A stretch of DNA of 64,000 bases from Syngnathus acus (Eukaryota; Chordata; Actinopteri; Syngnathiformes; Syngnathidae), in contig NC_051092.1 in the NCBI RefSeq assembly GCF_901709675.1, positions 4,158,491 to 4,222,490 on the forward strand, given 5' to 3'. Within the stretch, counting starts at the first letter, position 1. Each line of letters opens with the position of its first letter. A model generated the notes under the pieces. The model made no database searches, had not been told where the DNA came from, and saw nothing but the letters and a program-made list of their open reading frames with translations. The translations under genes and the position numbers were made by a program. Of this stretch, positions 12,901 to 25,499 are shown piece by piece.

Positions 12901-15900
12901 CACGATGATGATACGGGAGCTATTTTCAGTTGCTGAATAAAATATAAAGAGCAAGTGGAGTCACTCCAAGTGACAAGACGGGCATACGTTTGACTCTCAA
13001 AGGGACTCCTTTGTAACCTCCATTAAGTACAGTCTCCATTAATTCATTAACTTTCCATCATGAAATGATTTAGCACCATTGTGATGTTTAAAATATTTGT
13101 TGGACAGCAACAATGGGGCAGGAGAAATGAGTGTCAGGTGTTGGACTTCAAATGACTCAAGCCCATCCCACTCAGCGTTTATGCTAAATTAGAGCTGACA
13201 CAATTTCTCTCCCTGTGTTTTTTTCACACAAAATGTCTTGGATTACTGTACTGTTAAAAAAATGTGCGATTTTACAGAACTGGAAAAAAAAAAGTTTGAC
13301 ATTTTTTATTATAGATTTCCTTAGATAATCAAATAAAATAAGCTGTAAACATGCACCTCCATATTTTTGGATACGTAGCATCAGGGGACACATCTGGAGA
13401 AGGCAAGCTCAAGTGTTTTTCTTCAAGAGGCCATCTGTTCTTAAAACGCTTGCGTGGTGCCACAATCTGCAAGTAAAGGACTCCCCGTGTTCCATGTGCT
13501 GCTTTATCTCCTCTATAAAAGTTTCACATGAGCTTATCTCTCACCCTTCGCCATAGTACCGTGTGGCCCCACTTTTTTTTTTTTTTTTTTTTTTGCTCCC
13601 CCAGGTTGCTGTGACCTTCATCCAGCTGCTGCCGGAGCAACGACTCCTCATGCATCTGTCATCCACCAGTCCTGGCTGACGCTCACACTCTGTACTTTAT
13701 AATTAATCGCCCAGCGTGCATGGAAAGAAAAAAGGGGAAAAGCAAGCGATGGCAAGGGGGGGGGGGGGGGGGGGACGCTCGACAGCAACTATCCTATTAA
13801 CATGAACCAGCTGGATGTCTTATTAGCTGTAAAGCTGGGGTGATAATTAAAAATGATCTGGGGTGGACTAAATTGGTCAGTTTGGGGATTAACTATGAAA
13901 AGACTGATAAGGATGAAAAATGAATTGAGACCATGGGTGCCGGAGCGAGAACGTACCGGCAAGGAAATCAAATTTCCCACTGAGATCAATTATATTTGGG
14001 TTCATTTCAAGTCAGATTCTAAACTGTCGCCAGCATGAAATATTTGCAGGGAACTGTGCGCATCGCTCGATTAAAATACGATTGTGTCGGTTCGATTTCG
14101 CGGATTACGATTCGTTTGGATATAGTACGGCTTAATTTGAAAGGGTTAAATTTTATAATTATTTTCTTGTATAACAACAAAAATCTTATATAGTTTTTTT
14201 CTTTAAGGTTAAAGGTCAGACTAGAACGAAATGAAGTGTTAATGTAAAACATGAGACAACACTCGACCTTTTGATGAAAAGCAGATGGAAACGAGGCAGT
14301 TGTGGCGAAGACAAGCTTTAGTCAATTCTTCTTGTCATGCATCACAAACAGACATATGCACAACACCAGATCCATCTGAGAGGTCTATCAACTCAAGGAT
14401 TTATCAAAAAAAAAAAAAGATTAATAACGCTTGCCAAAAGAAGAAGCAATACTTGACGACTGGAGACCGACCATCGCAAATTGAGTACACAGGTCCATTC
14501 ACACATCATTTCTGAAATGTCAGCATCTCATAAACTACGGCAAGAAAATCTTGTTCTAATTTGTTTTCAAAAGTGGTTATGTGTCAGCGGCTGGCTGCTA
14601 AAAGCTGACAACCCTCGCCCCCACCCTCGTGAATCCGGGGTCAATGACCTTAGAGCTACTTCTTGGGCAAGGGACTGATTAATGCGTTAATTGAAATGGA
14701 CTTATGAAATCACAAATTTGCTCAAAGGTTAATGATTCCACCCAATAATTATTTATTATCTAAAAAGAGCTGTATCCTGCTGTTTTAAGCTTTTAACGGT
14801 TAATTATAGCCATGTAGCCTATTTGATTGCTATATATTACCTTTGGAACAATCATGTGCAACTTGAGCATATGGCAGAAAATACTCGAAACATTTTCAAT
14901 TCTATTTGATGTCTCAAAATCCGCCGCATGTCAAGTTACACGCACAGCTGCTCTGGAAAATTGGTCATATGGTTTGTCTGCAGGGGGTGGTACGAGGGGG
15001 GCGGCTCCTCACATTATGATGTCACAAAGTGAGGACCCGGTCGTTTTCTTGGATGGGGCGGGGCTGCTGCTTAGCGAGGAGGAAGGAACAGGAATGCTTC
15101 AAAATGAGTGGATAGAGGACCAATACAGAATCAAAAAATGAAAAAAATCCATTAAAGCTCAATATAATGGCCATTATTAATTAATTAGCTTGAGCCTCAG
15201 TCGACTTGAAAGGAACAATAGTGACGGTAGGAGCAATGTAACAGCACACTGTCGCATCTAGCACAGGCATACGACATTTACACCGAGAGGAAGCCTTGAC
15301 TCATCCTCAATATGTTCAGCCCTCAGAGCAGCGGGGTGTACCTAACCCCCCCAAGCGTGATGCGATTGATCTGCTGTTAAGTGATAACTTCCCTCTGGAG
15401 TGTTTGAAAGGGTTTGATGGCAATCTATCCTTAATTCACTTATCAAAAGCAACACGATAAAAAAAAAAATACATTAGCACACCGATTTTCTTGCCAGCGC
15501 AAACAAACAAGATAGCGACTTCTGGATCCGAGTCAAGGCGACGCCACCTCGGCCCACCCTGTGTCATCGCTGCAATTTAATAGGCGTGAAAATGTGCCAA
15601 GCTTATGAGCAGGTGGGCTTGAAAAAGAAAAGTGTCAGTTCAGTTGCCATGAGCACAGACGTCTGTAAAGCACCGGCGTGGAGTCAACGCGGCCATGAGG
15701 CTGCTGACAGACAACCACAGCTCTCAATATCAACAGTTAGCGGAAGTTCCCATGATAAAGCTTTTCCGCCGCCCTCACGGTCGTGAAGAAGATCACAGCA
15801 CTTTGTTTCAGCACTGCAGAAGAAGCTTTTAGACAGCAAAGTCTCACAAAGTTTTACTTATGTTATGAGGTCCTCGCATTAAAAGAGAAAGTCAACATTT

Positions 15901-16052
15901 TTCTTGACAATGTATTCACACGAGTCTAAACACTGATTTATATTTCATTTGTAGAACCTGATTTAAGCAGCAAAATCCAGTTTTATCACACAGTTGCTCA
16001 CTTCTTTTCTGATTTTGGTCATATGATGTCCGCAAGCTTAGCCGTGATTTGT
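9905..16052. other. Non-coding stretch, no gene recognised
   Basis: Mostly AT-rich unique-looking sequence with poly-T and poly-A runs, an AT-rich ATT-repeat patch at 12470-12600, and a 19-G run at 13756-13774. An isolated splice-acceptor-like site at 13605 is described in the findings. Several quieter blocks rich in TAATTA motifs (for example 9400-9530) could be conserved regulatory DNA, but that needs cross-species alignment. Confidence 0.55.
13756..13774. repeat. Poly-G run (19 G)
   Basis: An uninterrupted run of 19 G, able to form a G-quadruplex. The exact length is unreliable because homopolymers are a common source of sequencing error. Confidence 0.9.
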
Positions 16053-16197
16053 TGTGATGTCATTTTCAGTCGACAGCAAATTCCAAAACGGCTGCCCCAA
16101 CACTCAAAAAATAGCAAACGAGCGTGACTTCTTATCTTGTATCCATGTCAGGGGGCGGCCATTTTGCAACTTGCTGTCGACTGAAAATGACATCACA
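16053..16197. mobile_element. Hairpin element with 46-bp inverted arms
   Basis: The arm at 16053-16098 matches the reverse complement of 16152-16197 at 42 of 46 positions by my count, with a 53-bp centre. Both arms contain a TCGACAGCAA core and an AAAATGGCCGCC-like segment. A further AAAATGGCCGCC copy follows at about 16215-16227. The structure fits a short non-autonomous (foldback or MITE-like) element. No target-site duplication was identified. Confidence 0.6.
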
Positions 16198-18659
16198 GTT
16201 GCCAGCTCTGCGGCAAAATGGCCGCCTACTGAGATCGATCAAAATTGCCGTACTTTGCTGCTTAACTCATATCAACATATTATTGTCAAGAAAATTTCTG
16301 AGTTGACTTGTCCTTTCAGCATTCTTGAGCCGTTTGACACTGGAAAATGCGGCATGAAAATTTGTGAAACATACAGCCGACTGCTTGAGGTAAAAGCAAA
16401 ATGAAGAGTACAACTCGCCCGTAATGATGATTGTGTTTGGAACCTTGCGGACAGAATTCTTTAAACTGCACTGGCGTTTGTTCTAGCCATTGCCGGGGCA
16501 GTTTAAACAACAAGGAAAAATCATTTTGGCCAAGACAACACTGTTTCGGAGCCTAGAAACACAAATCTGAAAGGAACACTATTATAGTTTCCACGTAGTC
16601 TTCGCAACAAAAACAACAATGGTGGACCACAGGGCTTGCTGAGTTTCATAACGCTTTGGCGGCAAAGTGTTATTTAAGTGTGTAAGCGCGCAGCCACGGC
16701 AACCACATCACTCACACACGTCGAATTCTAAAGCCACATGTACCAAAGAAGGGTTTTCTATATACATAAATTAGCATAGCCATTTTTTTACACAGGCAAA
16801 TATTAGCCATGCAAGCTAACATGAGTTATCGTATTTTCCCGACTTTAAGCTAACTGTGTAATTAATACAAAGTGGCTAACGTATGCGTACATTTATTTTA
16901 TGGCTAAATGTTGCTGTTTTTATCAAAAATACGATATTTTAAGTGAAGAAAAATGACAGGCGAGCCTCCAAATTCTGGGTATGCCACGGAGGCAGAACCA
17001 ACCACTGTTGTCAACAATCGTTTGTGACAAATATTGTGTATGCATGTAAAATATTAATAATAGCATAATTTGTTGCTACTTGAAGTGGAGCAGCGGACGC
17101 CGGTGGCAAACTGCGTTGGTCCACGAGAGTTGAGGGAGTAAGCATAATAGTTAACGCGATCACACCTCCGAGGCTAGTCCAACTTTATCTTTTATCTGAA
17201 GAGAATGGAGGAGGGAGGGGAGGGGCAGTGCGAAAGTGCTGAGTGGAAAGGGTGTCAAGGGTTAGCTGTGTGAAGTGCAAACAATGCCGCACTGGAACAA
17301 GGCGCTAAGATAAGAAAGTTTGGAAGGAGGGAGCTGAGGACAAAAGGGGGCAGGGGGGGTGCAGTCAAATCCAAGGACAAGGGTCCATGCGGAAGAAGAT
17401 ATGATCAAAAATCCAACTCAGCGTGACGTCGCCTCATCGTCAGCTAATCCTCAAACGTGAAAGGACAAACCGAGATCTAATCTGGAGGAAATCTCTATTC
17501 CCCAGATTCCTCCGGCGGCCATTTAATGCCAAGCCAAAAGGACCTTGGTGCTTCTGTCCAGCGGTGGAGGATTGCAAATGGGCCTTTTATTCACGCATGC
17601 CACGCCCCCTTTTATGAGCACTCGCTTATAAAATGTATGCCTGAGTAGGAAAATGTTGGTCAAATGGCTTCCAAGCATCTAACAGTCGTGGCTTTAAGTG
17701 AAAGTCGGTTTATGTTGACATGATGATAGTGATTTAGGTCACATCCTGCTTGCCTGTTATGGTGGGAGCGAGCGGGAAGATTATCTTGTAATTCCAAATG
17801 AGCTACTTGCCATGAACCAATCGCATAAACACTAATCATGCATCGGCTTGTTTTCTGACGTTTTTTTCTTCTATTTGTAGGCTTGAGGTTGCTCGCGAGG
17901 ATTATGTTATTTGGTTTTTTTTTCTTTCAGTAATCCAAACAAAACATGGAAAAAACTTGGTTCAAATTGACCTAGGAAATATTCTCTCAGATAAAAATGC
18001 GAGGCCAGCATCCAAGACAGAACACGTTTTGAAGTATGAGAGGAGGAAAAAAAGACAATAAGCACATTAAAGAGCTTAAGAGCAGAGTTCACAATTTGCT
18101 TCTCTGCTGGTCAGACTGAAAATAGTCTGAGTGGATTTAACCAGACTTCCATTTCCAGAACTCGTGGTCTACTGCTGAAAAACAGACTGTCATGCTTGCC
18201 TTGCTCATCTGGTTCATAACAAACAGGGCACACGTGGTTACCCTCTCCTTTAGGGATTGCTTAAGCGTGTCTTCTCTAGGCTGCGATGAAGAAGAGCGCT
18301 GTGCTTTGCCGGGTAGCGGGGGGGGAGAAAAAAAAAACATTTATCAGCGCTCCCCTCGCCACCGATAAGGAGTCTCTATTTATCCAGAGAGGACCAGATA
18401 AAAGCTGAATGAAGCATTTGTCGCGGCGACGGCAGGGGAGAGGGTGAGGTAACTTGCGTGCGTCCGTGTGAGCAGATGGCCTCGACTGAGAGAGCATCCG
18501 TACTCCGGCAGCCCCCCCTCCAGCGAGAAACAGCGGCCCTCTTTCCTGCTTCCCCTAACCCCCGACCGTCATAATCCGGGCCCTCTGCGAGACTGTTTGT
18601 ATAATGTTATTTAAAGGGAAATAATCCCCAGGGGGAAGGGGAAAGAGGTGTGCGCTAGG

Positions 18660-18674
18660 CCTCCAGGGGGCGCT
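18660..18674 (+). promoter_or_regulatory. CTCF-like motif
   Basis: CCTCCAGGGGGCGCT matches the vertebrate CTCF core (CCASYAGRKGGCRSY) at 14 of 15 positions. This is motif evidence only; occupancy is unknown. Confidence 0.4.
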
Positions 18675-19439
18675 ATGACGGCCGGAATAAAGGGACGATT
18701 TAGAGAGAGAAGTAGGCAGAACAGAGGTCTGTTTTAACTGAGGAGACGCTCGCCATGCAGGGAAGACACGCTGAATAGATCTTCATTATTTGCTCAACAG
18801 ACAAGAAAGGAGGAAGAAAACGAACTCAGACAACACTCAACAACTGTTGACAAGCTGTCCACAGGCGAAAAACACAAGAACTGTCTGGACATGTTGCGAC
18901 GACCATAATGTCATTCTTCCCTCATGGCTACTTACTGCTCTTGAGTGTTGTTGCTGGTTTTTTTTTAAATAATTTGATTATTTTTTATTTTCTTTGGCTT
19001 ACATGTTCAATGTCAATCAGGAGTAATGTCTCGGGGGTAAATTAACGGTTGTGAAGATGAAAATAGCCAATTGGAGTACATGTTGCCCATTTGATTGTAG
19101 TATTTATTATGTTGGTGGTACTTGATGTAAATAATGAATCAATAGATTGCATCAGTAAGGGCATCTGATGTAAAAATTGCGGCCAAACGAATCATGTGAG
19201 TGACTTTTTGAGGTCGGAGCCCCTCATGAGACAAGCTGGAAGTTGCTGTTTGTTGTACCTCGAAAAAAAAACAGACCGGATTTAAAGACCGTAGTAATCC
19301 AACAAGTGGTATGTTCTAAAGTCATTTTACAATATCTGTTATGACATGACCCATTCAGCTGAAAAATGATAAAGTCCACGTGGATTACAAGAGCATTACA
19401 TGGTGATTTCACGTTAAATCGATTGAGTGACAGCTTTAA

Positions 19440-19680
19440 TATCCATCCATTCATTCATTTTCTATCCCGTTTATCCAAACTAGTCATGCATGAACTAGAG
19501 TTTATTACTCTCCCGGAGAGGTTCACCCTGGACTGGTCACCCGTCAATAATAGTAGCATAACAACACTTGGACGATTTTCGACAAATAACCTAACGTGAA
19601 TGTTTGGGGAAGGTTGGAGGAAAAAGTGCACAAACAATGAGACGAACCAGAGACTTGCACGACATCGTGCTGCCTGACAT
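19440..19680 (+). mobile_element. Degraded common fish interspersed repeat
   Basis: In order, it shows an ATCCATCCATTCATTCATTT start, a TTCTATCCCGTTTATCC segment, a CACCCTGGACTGGTCACC segment, AACCTAACGTGAATGTTTGG with GGTTGGAGGAAAA, and a segment like GACGAACCAGAGACTTGCAC. This order is typical of a repeat very common in fish genomes. The copy is diverged and has internal losses. The family assignment is from memory. Confidence 0.55.
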
Positions 19681-20039
19681 TACTTTGTCACGCCCGGGCA
19701 TGTTTAGCCATACATTGTACCAGACGGCATCCCAATGACTCAAAACCAATCTTGACCTCGGAACTAGTATGACCTTTTTGGCTCCTGAGCCTAAACGTGG
19801 GAAAGTCTTAATGACATCCCCCCCAGTTGTAGTGATCCATTTTTACACACATCTCATGACGTATGGGGACAATGCAATCCTTGTGAAATGGAATAACAAC
19901 TCATTGTGTTATCAGAATGAAAACTTACTGAGAAACGGTGAAATACTCCAAAAAGACCCACCCCCCTTCAGAAAGAAAGAAAGAAAGAAAAATAAAAACT
20001 CACCTCGGAGACGGGAAGAAGGTTCAGCGCTCCAAAAGC

Positions 20040-20660
20040 GATCCAAAAAAAAGTCCACAAGTCTCTTCACATGTTCCTCCTCGTTGTGGGCTTCTCCAAA
20101 AAAGGCACTAATTCCTTTATAAAGAAAGAATCGAAAATGCAAGCGACTAGGAAGGAGAATGACGGAGGGGGGGAAAGGGAGAAAAGTCGCTCGCGTGTTT
20201 GGACTAGCGATAGCGGGGAATGTTCCTTCCTTCCACGCCCAGGTACCGAGTCACATGATCCCGACCAGGTGTGCTTCCTGGAACCGCGACACACCTGTGG
20301 GAGTCGCCGTGGAGATGCGGTAGAAGAGGAGCGGGGTGACGGTGGCTCGCCAGCGGCTCCGGGAATGACCGAGATCCGGTGTGGCCGCCGCCGCTGCTGC
20401 TGCTGCTGCCGCTGCTCCACGCGAGTCGCAGCCGGCAGAAAATGATAAGGATGAGGAGGAGGATGAGGAGGAGGAGTGGCGAGCGGGAAGGGAGAAACTC
20501 GACTGTGAGTTGGGGTTGACTTGTCTGTTTGACTCTCTGGAATGTTTTGTGCGGGCGGTGGGAGAGAAGGAGGGGGAAGAGCAATGGCCCAACCAGCGAG
20601 GAGTCCAGGCGAAAGGAGGCGGTTCCTGCATGACATAACAGCCGGGTCCTTGATTTGCGA
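20040..20660 (+). promoter_or_regulatory. CpG-rich promoter-like block, candidate 5' exon of SHISAL1
   Basis: A block much richer in C, G and CpG than its surroundings, with a GCC/GCT trinucleotide run (20385-20420) and a purine-rich GAGGAG tract (20450-20490). It reaches a good + strand splice donor at 20503/20504 (CGACT|GTGAGT). Such a block suits a promoter with a non-coding first exon. SHISAL1 is the nearest recognised + strand gene, and its leader exon has a splice acceptor at 55937 and so needs an upstream exon; linking the two is inference. A GTAAGT on the minus strand near 19925-19930 leaves open transcription the other way, or in both directions. The Q/R/P-rich minus-strand frame is treated as composition, not protein. 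Confidence 0.4.
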
Positions 20661-22991
20661 GTTCAAGTCGCCCTGGAGATGTGCTCGTAACTCAAAAGAC
20701 TGGAATCTAAATCCTATTTTCCCTCTGAAATTAATGCAATTAGTCTCATTCAGCCCGCCCAATACACACCAATATTTTTATGTAATGTGTTTAATTAGAA
20801 AATTATAGCACTCGATAATATTGTGTTATTAATAAAATAAACAGGTTGTGCCTCATGAATCCTGCTTGAATGCCCATTAAAATGCACAGACAGTGTCTTC
20901 GAAACTCAGTAAGCTGCAGGAATATGTTTCAAAGTGCAGAATTTATTTGATATGTGGTATGGACCTTGGGAGAAAAAAAGGTTTCCTATTCTGCATTACA
21001 GGTGTGTCTAATGTGTGTGTATATTTACTTGCATCAAATATTAAAACACCACTGCACTCCATTTTTTGTTTTACAAACCCAACTGTGAACTGACACAATT
21101 TTATTTACGATTTTTTGATGCCTCAGTTACGCAGATAAACCCTTGACAACAGATATTTTTAAACCCAGTGAATCACAAACGTGCCTGGCTTTCTTGTATT
21201 ATGTATTCATGTCTATTTGATTTGAATTTGGCATCATTTAAATATTGCATATTATTTTTTTGTGACAGTTTGAAAATGCTATAGCTGCTAGGAGATACCA
21301 GATATCCTTTTGGGATCAATAAAGTATCCACACGCTCTACTGCAGCATTTCACATTCTTTCATGCAATGATTTGAAAAGCGAGTCAGAGGAGTCAAGCAA
21401 AAATGAATCTACTTTATGACCTTGCATCCAATATCATATAACGCAGTAAGTTTTGTATCTTCTGCTGGGACTCTGGGACTTGTCACTTCTGTGAGTGATT
21501 TATAGGCATGCAAATAAGGCTGCCCGTTTGGGGAGCCGCTCCGCGTCTGCACGGGGTGGACCGGCGACGTCGTGAGTCACACAAGGGCTGCTGAGGGCTG
21601 ACAGAGGCACAAAGCTAGCAGAGATTCACGTGGCAAGATGGGGGGAGATGGCCTTCACAGTTCCTCACTTTGACTGATGAGCTCCAGGAGAATGTAGGCC
21701 AAGCCAGACAAGTGTCAGGCGAGCGGACACCTCGAGTCGCACACCCTCCCCATCCAAAATCACAAACAGGAGAAATGTCTGAATGTGTTTGTGTGAAGAG
21801 TAATGAGGTTACTTACTCTTGGCAGTGCTGGCCCGGAGGGATGTCGCTAACCAAGAAAGGCTAAGTGGAAACAAAAACTGAGGTTTACCTGTAGATGAGC
21901 GGAAAAAATGGTTTTAGCAAAAATAATTCTCTTGATTATAATTAGTCCCTTAGACATTGAGTCCTTGGAGTCTCGATTGTCTTCACTCAATAAAAACATG
22001 AATATTCAGTTCATTTAAGACTTTCAAGTCCCTTCAATATTCGGTTGATTGAGGACTCAGGATTCAGTTTACAAAAAGATTCATTAGAGACTCAAGTGTC
22101 TTCAACGTCCATTAAAATGCGTACGCTTGGGTGATAGAAGATACTCAAGTGCTGTCAATGTTTACTAAAACTAGCCTGTTAGCTTCATTGAAGTCTCTCA
22201 TGAAGAAAAAACACGCAGTGAAGAAAAGCTGTTGAGAAAATGGCTGGATATGGATGCTGGGATTCATCTAAGCCTCTCAGTAGTCTTCAGTTTTCAACAT
22301 GTCGTCTCTTATTTTCAAAAACACAACTGTTCTGTTCATCAACAGATTCTGAAGTGTCTTCAGAAAAGATGTTGGGTTCACCAAAGGCTATTAAATGTGA
22401 ATGTGACCACATATTGATCGCTGCTGTGCCTTCCCTTTATGTGACACACATTGAGATGATGTGTTATCACGCCCCTGGTGTCAAGCGGTGCCATTTGTCA
22501 CGGGGTGAGTGAATTAGAAAACATCTGACTATCAACACACACTACAGGACCTCATTTATGACTCAGCAACTCTGTTGTCCGCTGTGATGTAGTGGGACCA
22601 GTCAGATTCAAGGTTCGGCCCGGAGATCGATTGCCATGGCGTTATACTGCCCCCTTTTGGGCGCAGCCTGTAAATTCCTTGTCACTAACGCCGTAAAAGT
22701 TGATTTGATGGCATTTTTTCAAGATAACGCAGGTATTAAACTTGAGGGTGTTTGAAATGTTTCCTCTCTTCCGAGACATCCGATCCAAATGATCAGTTTC
22801 ATTATCGGGATCCTGCCGAGCTTGCTGATGAGCTTAGTCTTCAGTGAATCAATTATAGTTGGAAGACACATCCAAATTGTTTTCAGGAAAATTAAATGTT
22901 CAATCAATAAAAGGCTCTATTTTGGTCAATGTTTACAAAAACGTACTCAATGGAATTGGTTGAATGTGTCATTCCATTGATTGGCAAGCGT
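20661..22991. other. Non-coding stretch, no gene recognised
   Basis: No coding exon recognised. It holds a short retroposon-like 3' tail (TTTGGGATCAATAAAGTATC, 21309-21328) and a weakly repetitive stretch at 21950-22210. There, segments like AGACTCAAGTGTCTTCAA recur with about 50-bp spacing, probably an old tandem repeat. Confidence 0.5.
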
Positions 22992-23216
22992 TGGATGGAT
23001 GGATGGATGGATGGATGGATGGATGGATGGATGGATGGATGGATGGATGGATGGATGGATGGATGGATGGGTGGATGGATGGATGGATGGATGGATAGAT
23101 GGATGGATGGATGGATGGATGGATGGATGGATGGATGGATGGATGGATGGATGGATGGATGGATGGATGGATGGATGGATGGATGGATGGATGGATGGAA
23201 TGGATGGATGGATGGA
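22992..23216 (+). repeat. (TGGA)n tetranucleotide array, about 225 bp
   Basis: About 56 TGGA units interrupted by a few point changes (GGTGG near 23070, GATAGATGG near 23096, a one-base slip near 23199). Its frames read W-M-D-G over and over, which produces apparent ORFs that are not genes. Confidence 0.97.
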
Positions 23217-24387
23217 GTGAGTAATGGATGCTTATTCTTTCCAGAGTGAACTGCCTCTCACGCTTGTCTCCTCAACCTCGCTCCATTGCCGTCTAATCAT
23301 TATCTATCTGCCCTGTTATTTCTAGGTGAAGCTTCTGCGATATATTTGCTTGTGGCAAATCCAAGATGTGACGGTGACAGATGGAGTGAACTTGTCAAGG
23401 CGGTAGATGCTGGCAAAGTGTGAAGAATATCTCAGCAGGAACATTGAGGAAATGTATTTAAAGCGACCCAGGTTCCGCTTTCACTGGCTGTTGAGTTTTA
23501 CTAAGTGGGACTCAAACTGTCAATACTTTTCATAAGTGTATGGTGGTATACAATACGGGAGATTTAGCCTAGTCAGAGAAGAAAACTGGCAAAATAGTAG
23601 GTGCGATAAGAAAACATCAGGTTAGTCAGAGAACAGACAGACGGGCTTATGGTGGCAAACTAGGAATAAACACAAAGTGGGAAAAGCAAGATGGCAGCAG
23701 TGAGGGGGTTGGTGAGAACAGAATGCAAGAAGAGACTGGAGTCACAATGCGGGAGTCTGGCTGGGCTAGCTAAAGGTTGATCTGATGTAAAGCACTGAGG
23801 TACCTTATCAGACGCCGCTGTCACTCCACACAAGAAAAATGTCAACGTTATGCTCCCCTTTGTTTAGAATGCAATCGAATCATGGCCGCTCCAGCCCTGC
23901 CTGCATTGTCCAGGTGGCCTCTCACTATCATTTAATGTCCTTTAGCTGGCTGATGTGATGTAGCCCAGATCTCATCATGCCTGGCCTGTGCCCACCACAC
24001 ACAGATTACATCTATTTCCTTCTTTAAAAGAAAAAAAACTGATCAGCAATCCAAACAGGTTTTGCATTCTCGACAAGCTCTTTACTTTTAACATTAGTGC
24101 TCGAGAGCAGCCTTCAAATTAGATCAGTAACACAGACGGTGGGTTTGGCTAACAAGCTTACATTTCCACAAAAACAAATTAGTCTGAAGCTCATCTTGCA
24201 AATAGGTAAGCTCATGAATTTTGCTTTCAAAGCTTGAATAGGAGTGGAAACACTTTCAGTCGAGGCTACAAACTCTGGTTGGCCTTCGTATAAATAATAT
24301 TATATGTTATGTATTATTACATCACAACACAAAAAAATGATTGCTTGGTTTGATGGTCGATCCACCCGTATGTTGATTAATTAAATT
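23217..24387. other. Non-coding stretch, no gene recognised
   Basis: Mixed-composition DNA between two tetranucleotide arrays. No exon, RNA gene or clear repeat seen. Confidence 0.5.
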
Positions 24388-24488
24388 GTTGGTTGGTTGG
24401 TTGGTTGGTTGGTTGGTTGGTTGGTTGGTTGGTTGGTTGGTTGGTTGGTTGGTTGGTTGGTTGGTTGGTTGGTTGGTTGGTTGGTTGG
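24388..24488 (+). repeat. (GGTT)n tetranucleotide array
   Basis: About 25 almost perfect GGTT units, ending in GGTC variants at 24487-24494. It lies about 1.2 kb after the TGGA array. Confidence 0.97.
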
Positions 24489-25291
24489 TCGGTCAGAATA
24501 ATACAGACAACTATTTTAGAATATTAAAAAAAGTATTGAATATTAAGCACTGAAGGTAAGTACTGGGGTTCCACAGATTTCTGACAGGGCCAGTTTATTA
24601 ATGGGGTGGGTTATCATTGTCAAATAACCATAAGCCAGTATAGTTTCAAGATGTCTTGTCAACTGCATCATGGTGCGATATATTCGTTGTGCTGAAAATT
24701 GCGAAACTCTGGTTTTCTATGTGAGGATGAAACACAAAGTCTGACGGGATTCATTTAAGATTACTTGGTGTAATCCCCTTATCTATGTAACTACCTGTCC
24801 CGGAAAGTGATCCAAGCGTACCCCGATGAGCCTCATTGGCTCGCCATTCTGACAGCAGCAAATCCGCCGTCTAATGTAGACTGGCACACCGAATCTTATC
24901 TGTTGAGCACCTGCTTCATCCCGCTAAAGCGGCACAACAGGTGAAAAGGCCTCTAATACCAACACTGCCATTACAGTTCTTGGTATGACACCGATACAAT
25001 ATGCGTAAAGTATGTATGATTGAAAAAACTATATGACCTCTAAAAAATGAACCAGCCTATAATCTAGTTTTGTCTTTGAAGCTGGCTCTAGGACATTATT
25101 TAAACAAAGCATATTAAAGAAATTGTACTTTTTAGTGTTTGAATGATATTAGATGGGTGTCTTGGTGTTTGTCCACGCATTAAGTGTAAAATTAAACGAC
25201 CAAGTAAATCTTGGTTATTTGCCTTTTTCTGAAAATGTGTCTGTGAGCGAAATGAAATCAGTTTTAAATTGTTAAAAAAAAAAAGAAAAAA

Positions 25292-25341
25292 AAAAAGCAA
25301 CGGTCTCCATTAATGGCCATTAATGGAGACCGTTGCTTTTT
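25292..25341. repeat. Perfect 50-bp palindrome
   Basis: Two 25-bp arms meet with no spacer at 25316/25317 (centre AATGGCCATT) and are exact reverse complements. The left arm is preceded by A-rich sequence from 25274 and the right arm is followed by a T-run at 25360-25380, so the foldback could be longer. It may be a foldback insertion. A copying artefact is also possible. Confidence 0.9.
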
Positions 25342-25499
25342 GGTTTACTTTCTTTTAGAGCTTTTTTTTTTTTTTTTTTTGCATTAATTTGACACGATGT
25401 AACCAATTTAGAAAGAATAATACATATACTTTTAAATATAAAATTATTTAAACAATATAAAATTCGATTTGTTACAACGGATGTAGCACATAATTCGCG

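Larger units (their letters stand above)
16228..20039. other. Non-coding stretch, no gene recognised
   Basis: No recognisable coding sequence. It contains a good CTCF-like motif at 18660-18674 and an old interspersed repeat at 19440-19680, both listed separately. The remainder is unremarkable mixed-composition DNA. Confidence 0.55.

Noticed and set aside
20067-20762. A 231-codon minus-strand frame rich in Q, R, P and S
   Set aside because: It lies in a CpG-rich block with GCC/GCT repeats, and several frames on both strands are open there. Composition explains it better than coding.
22929-23249. Frames of repeated W-M-D-G
   Set aside because: A direct product of the TGGA microsatellite.
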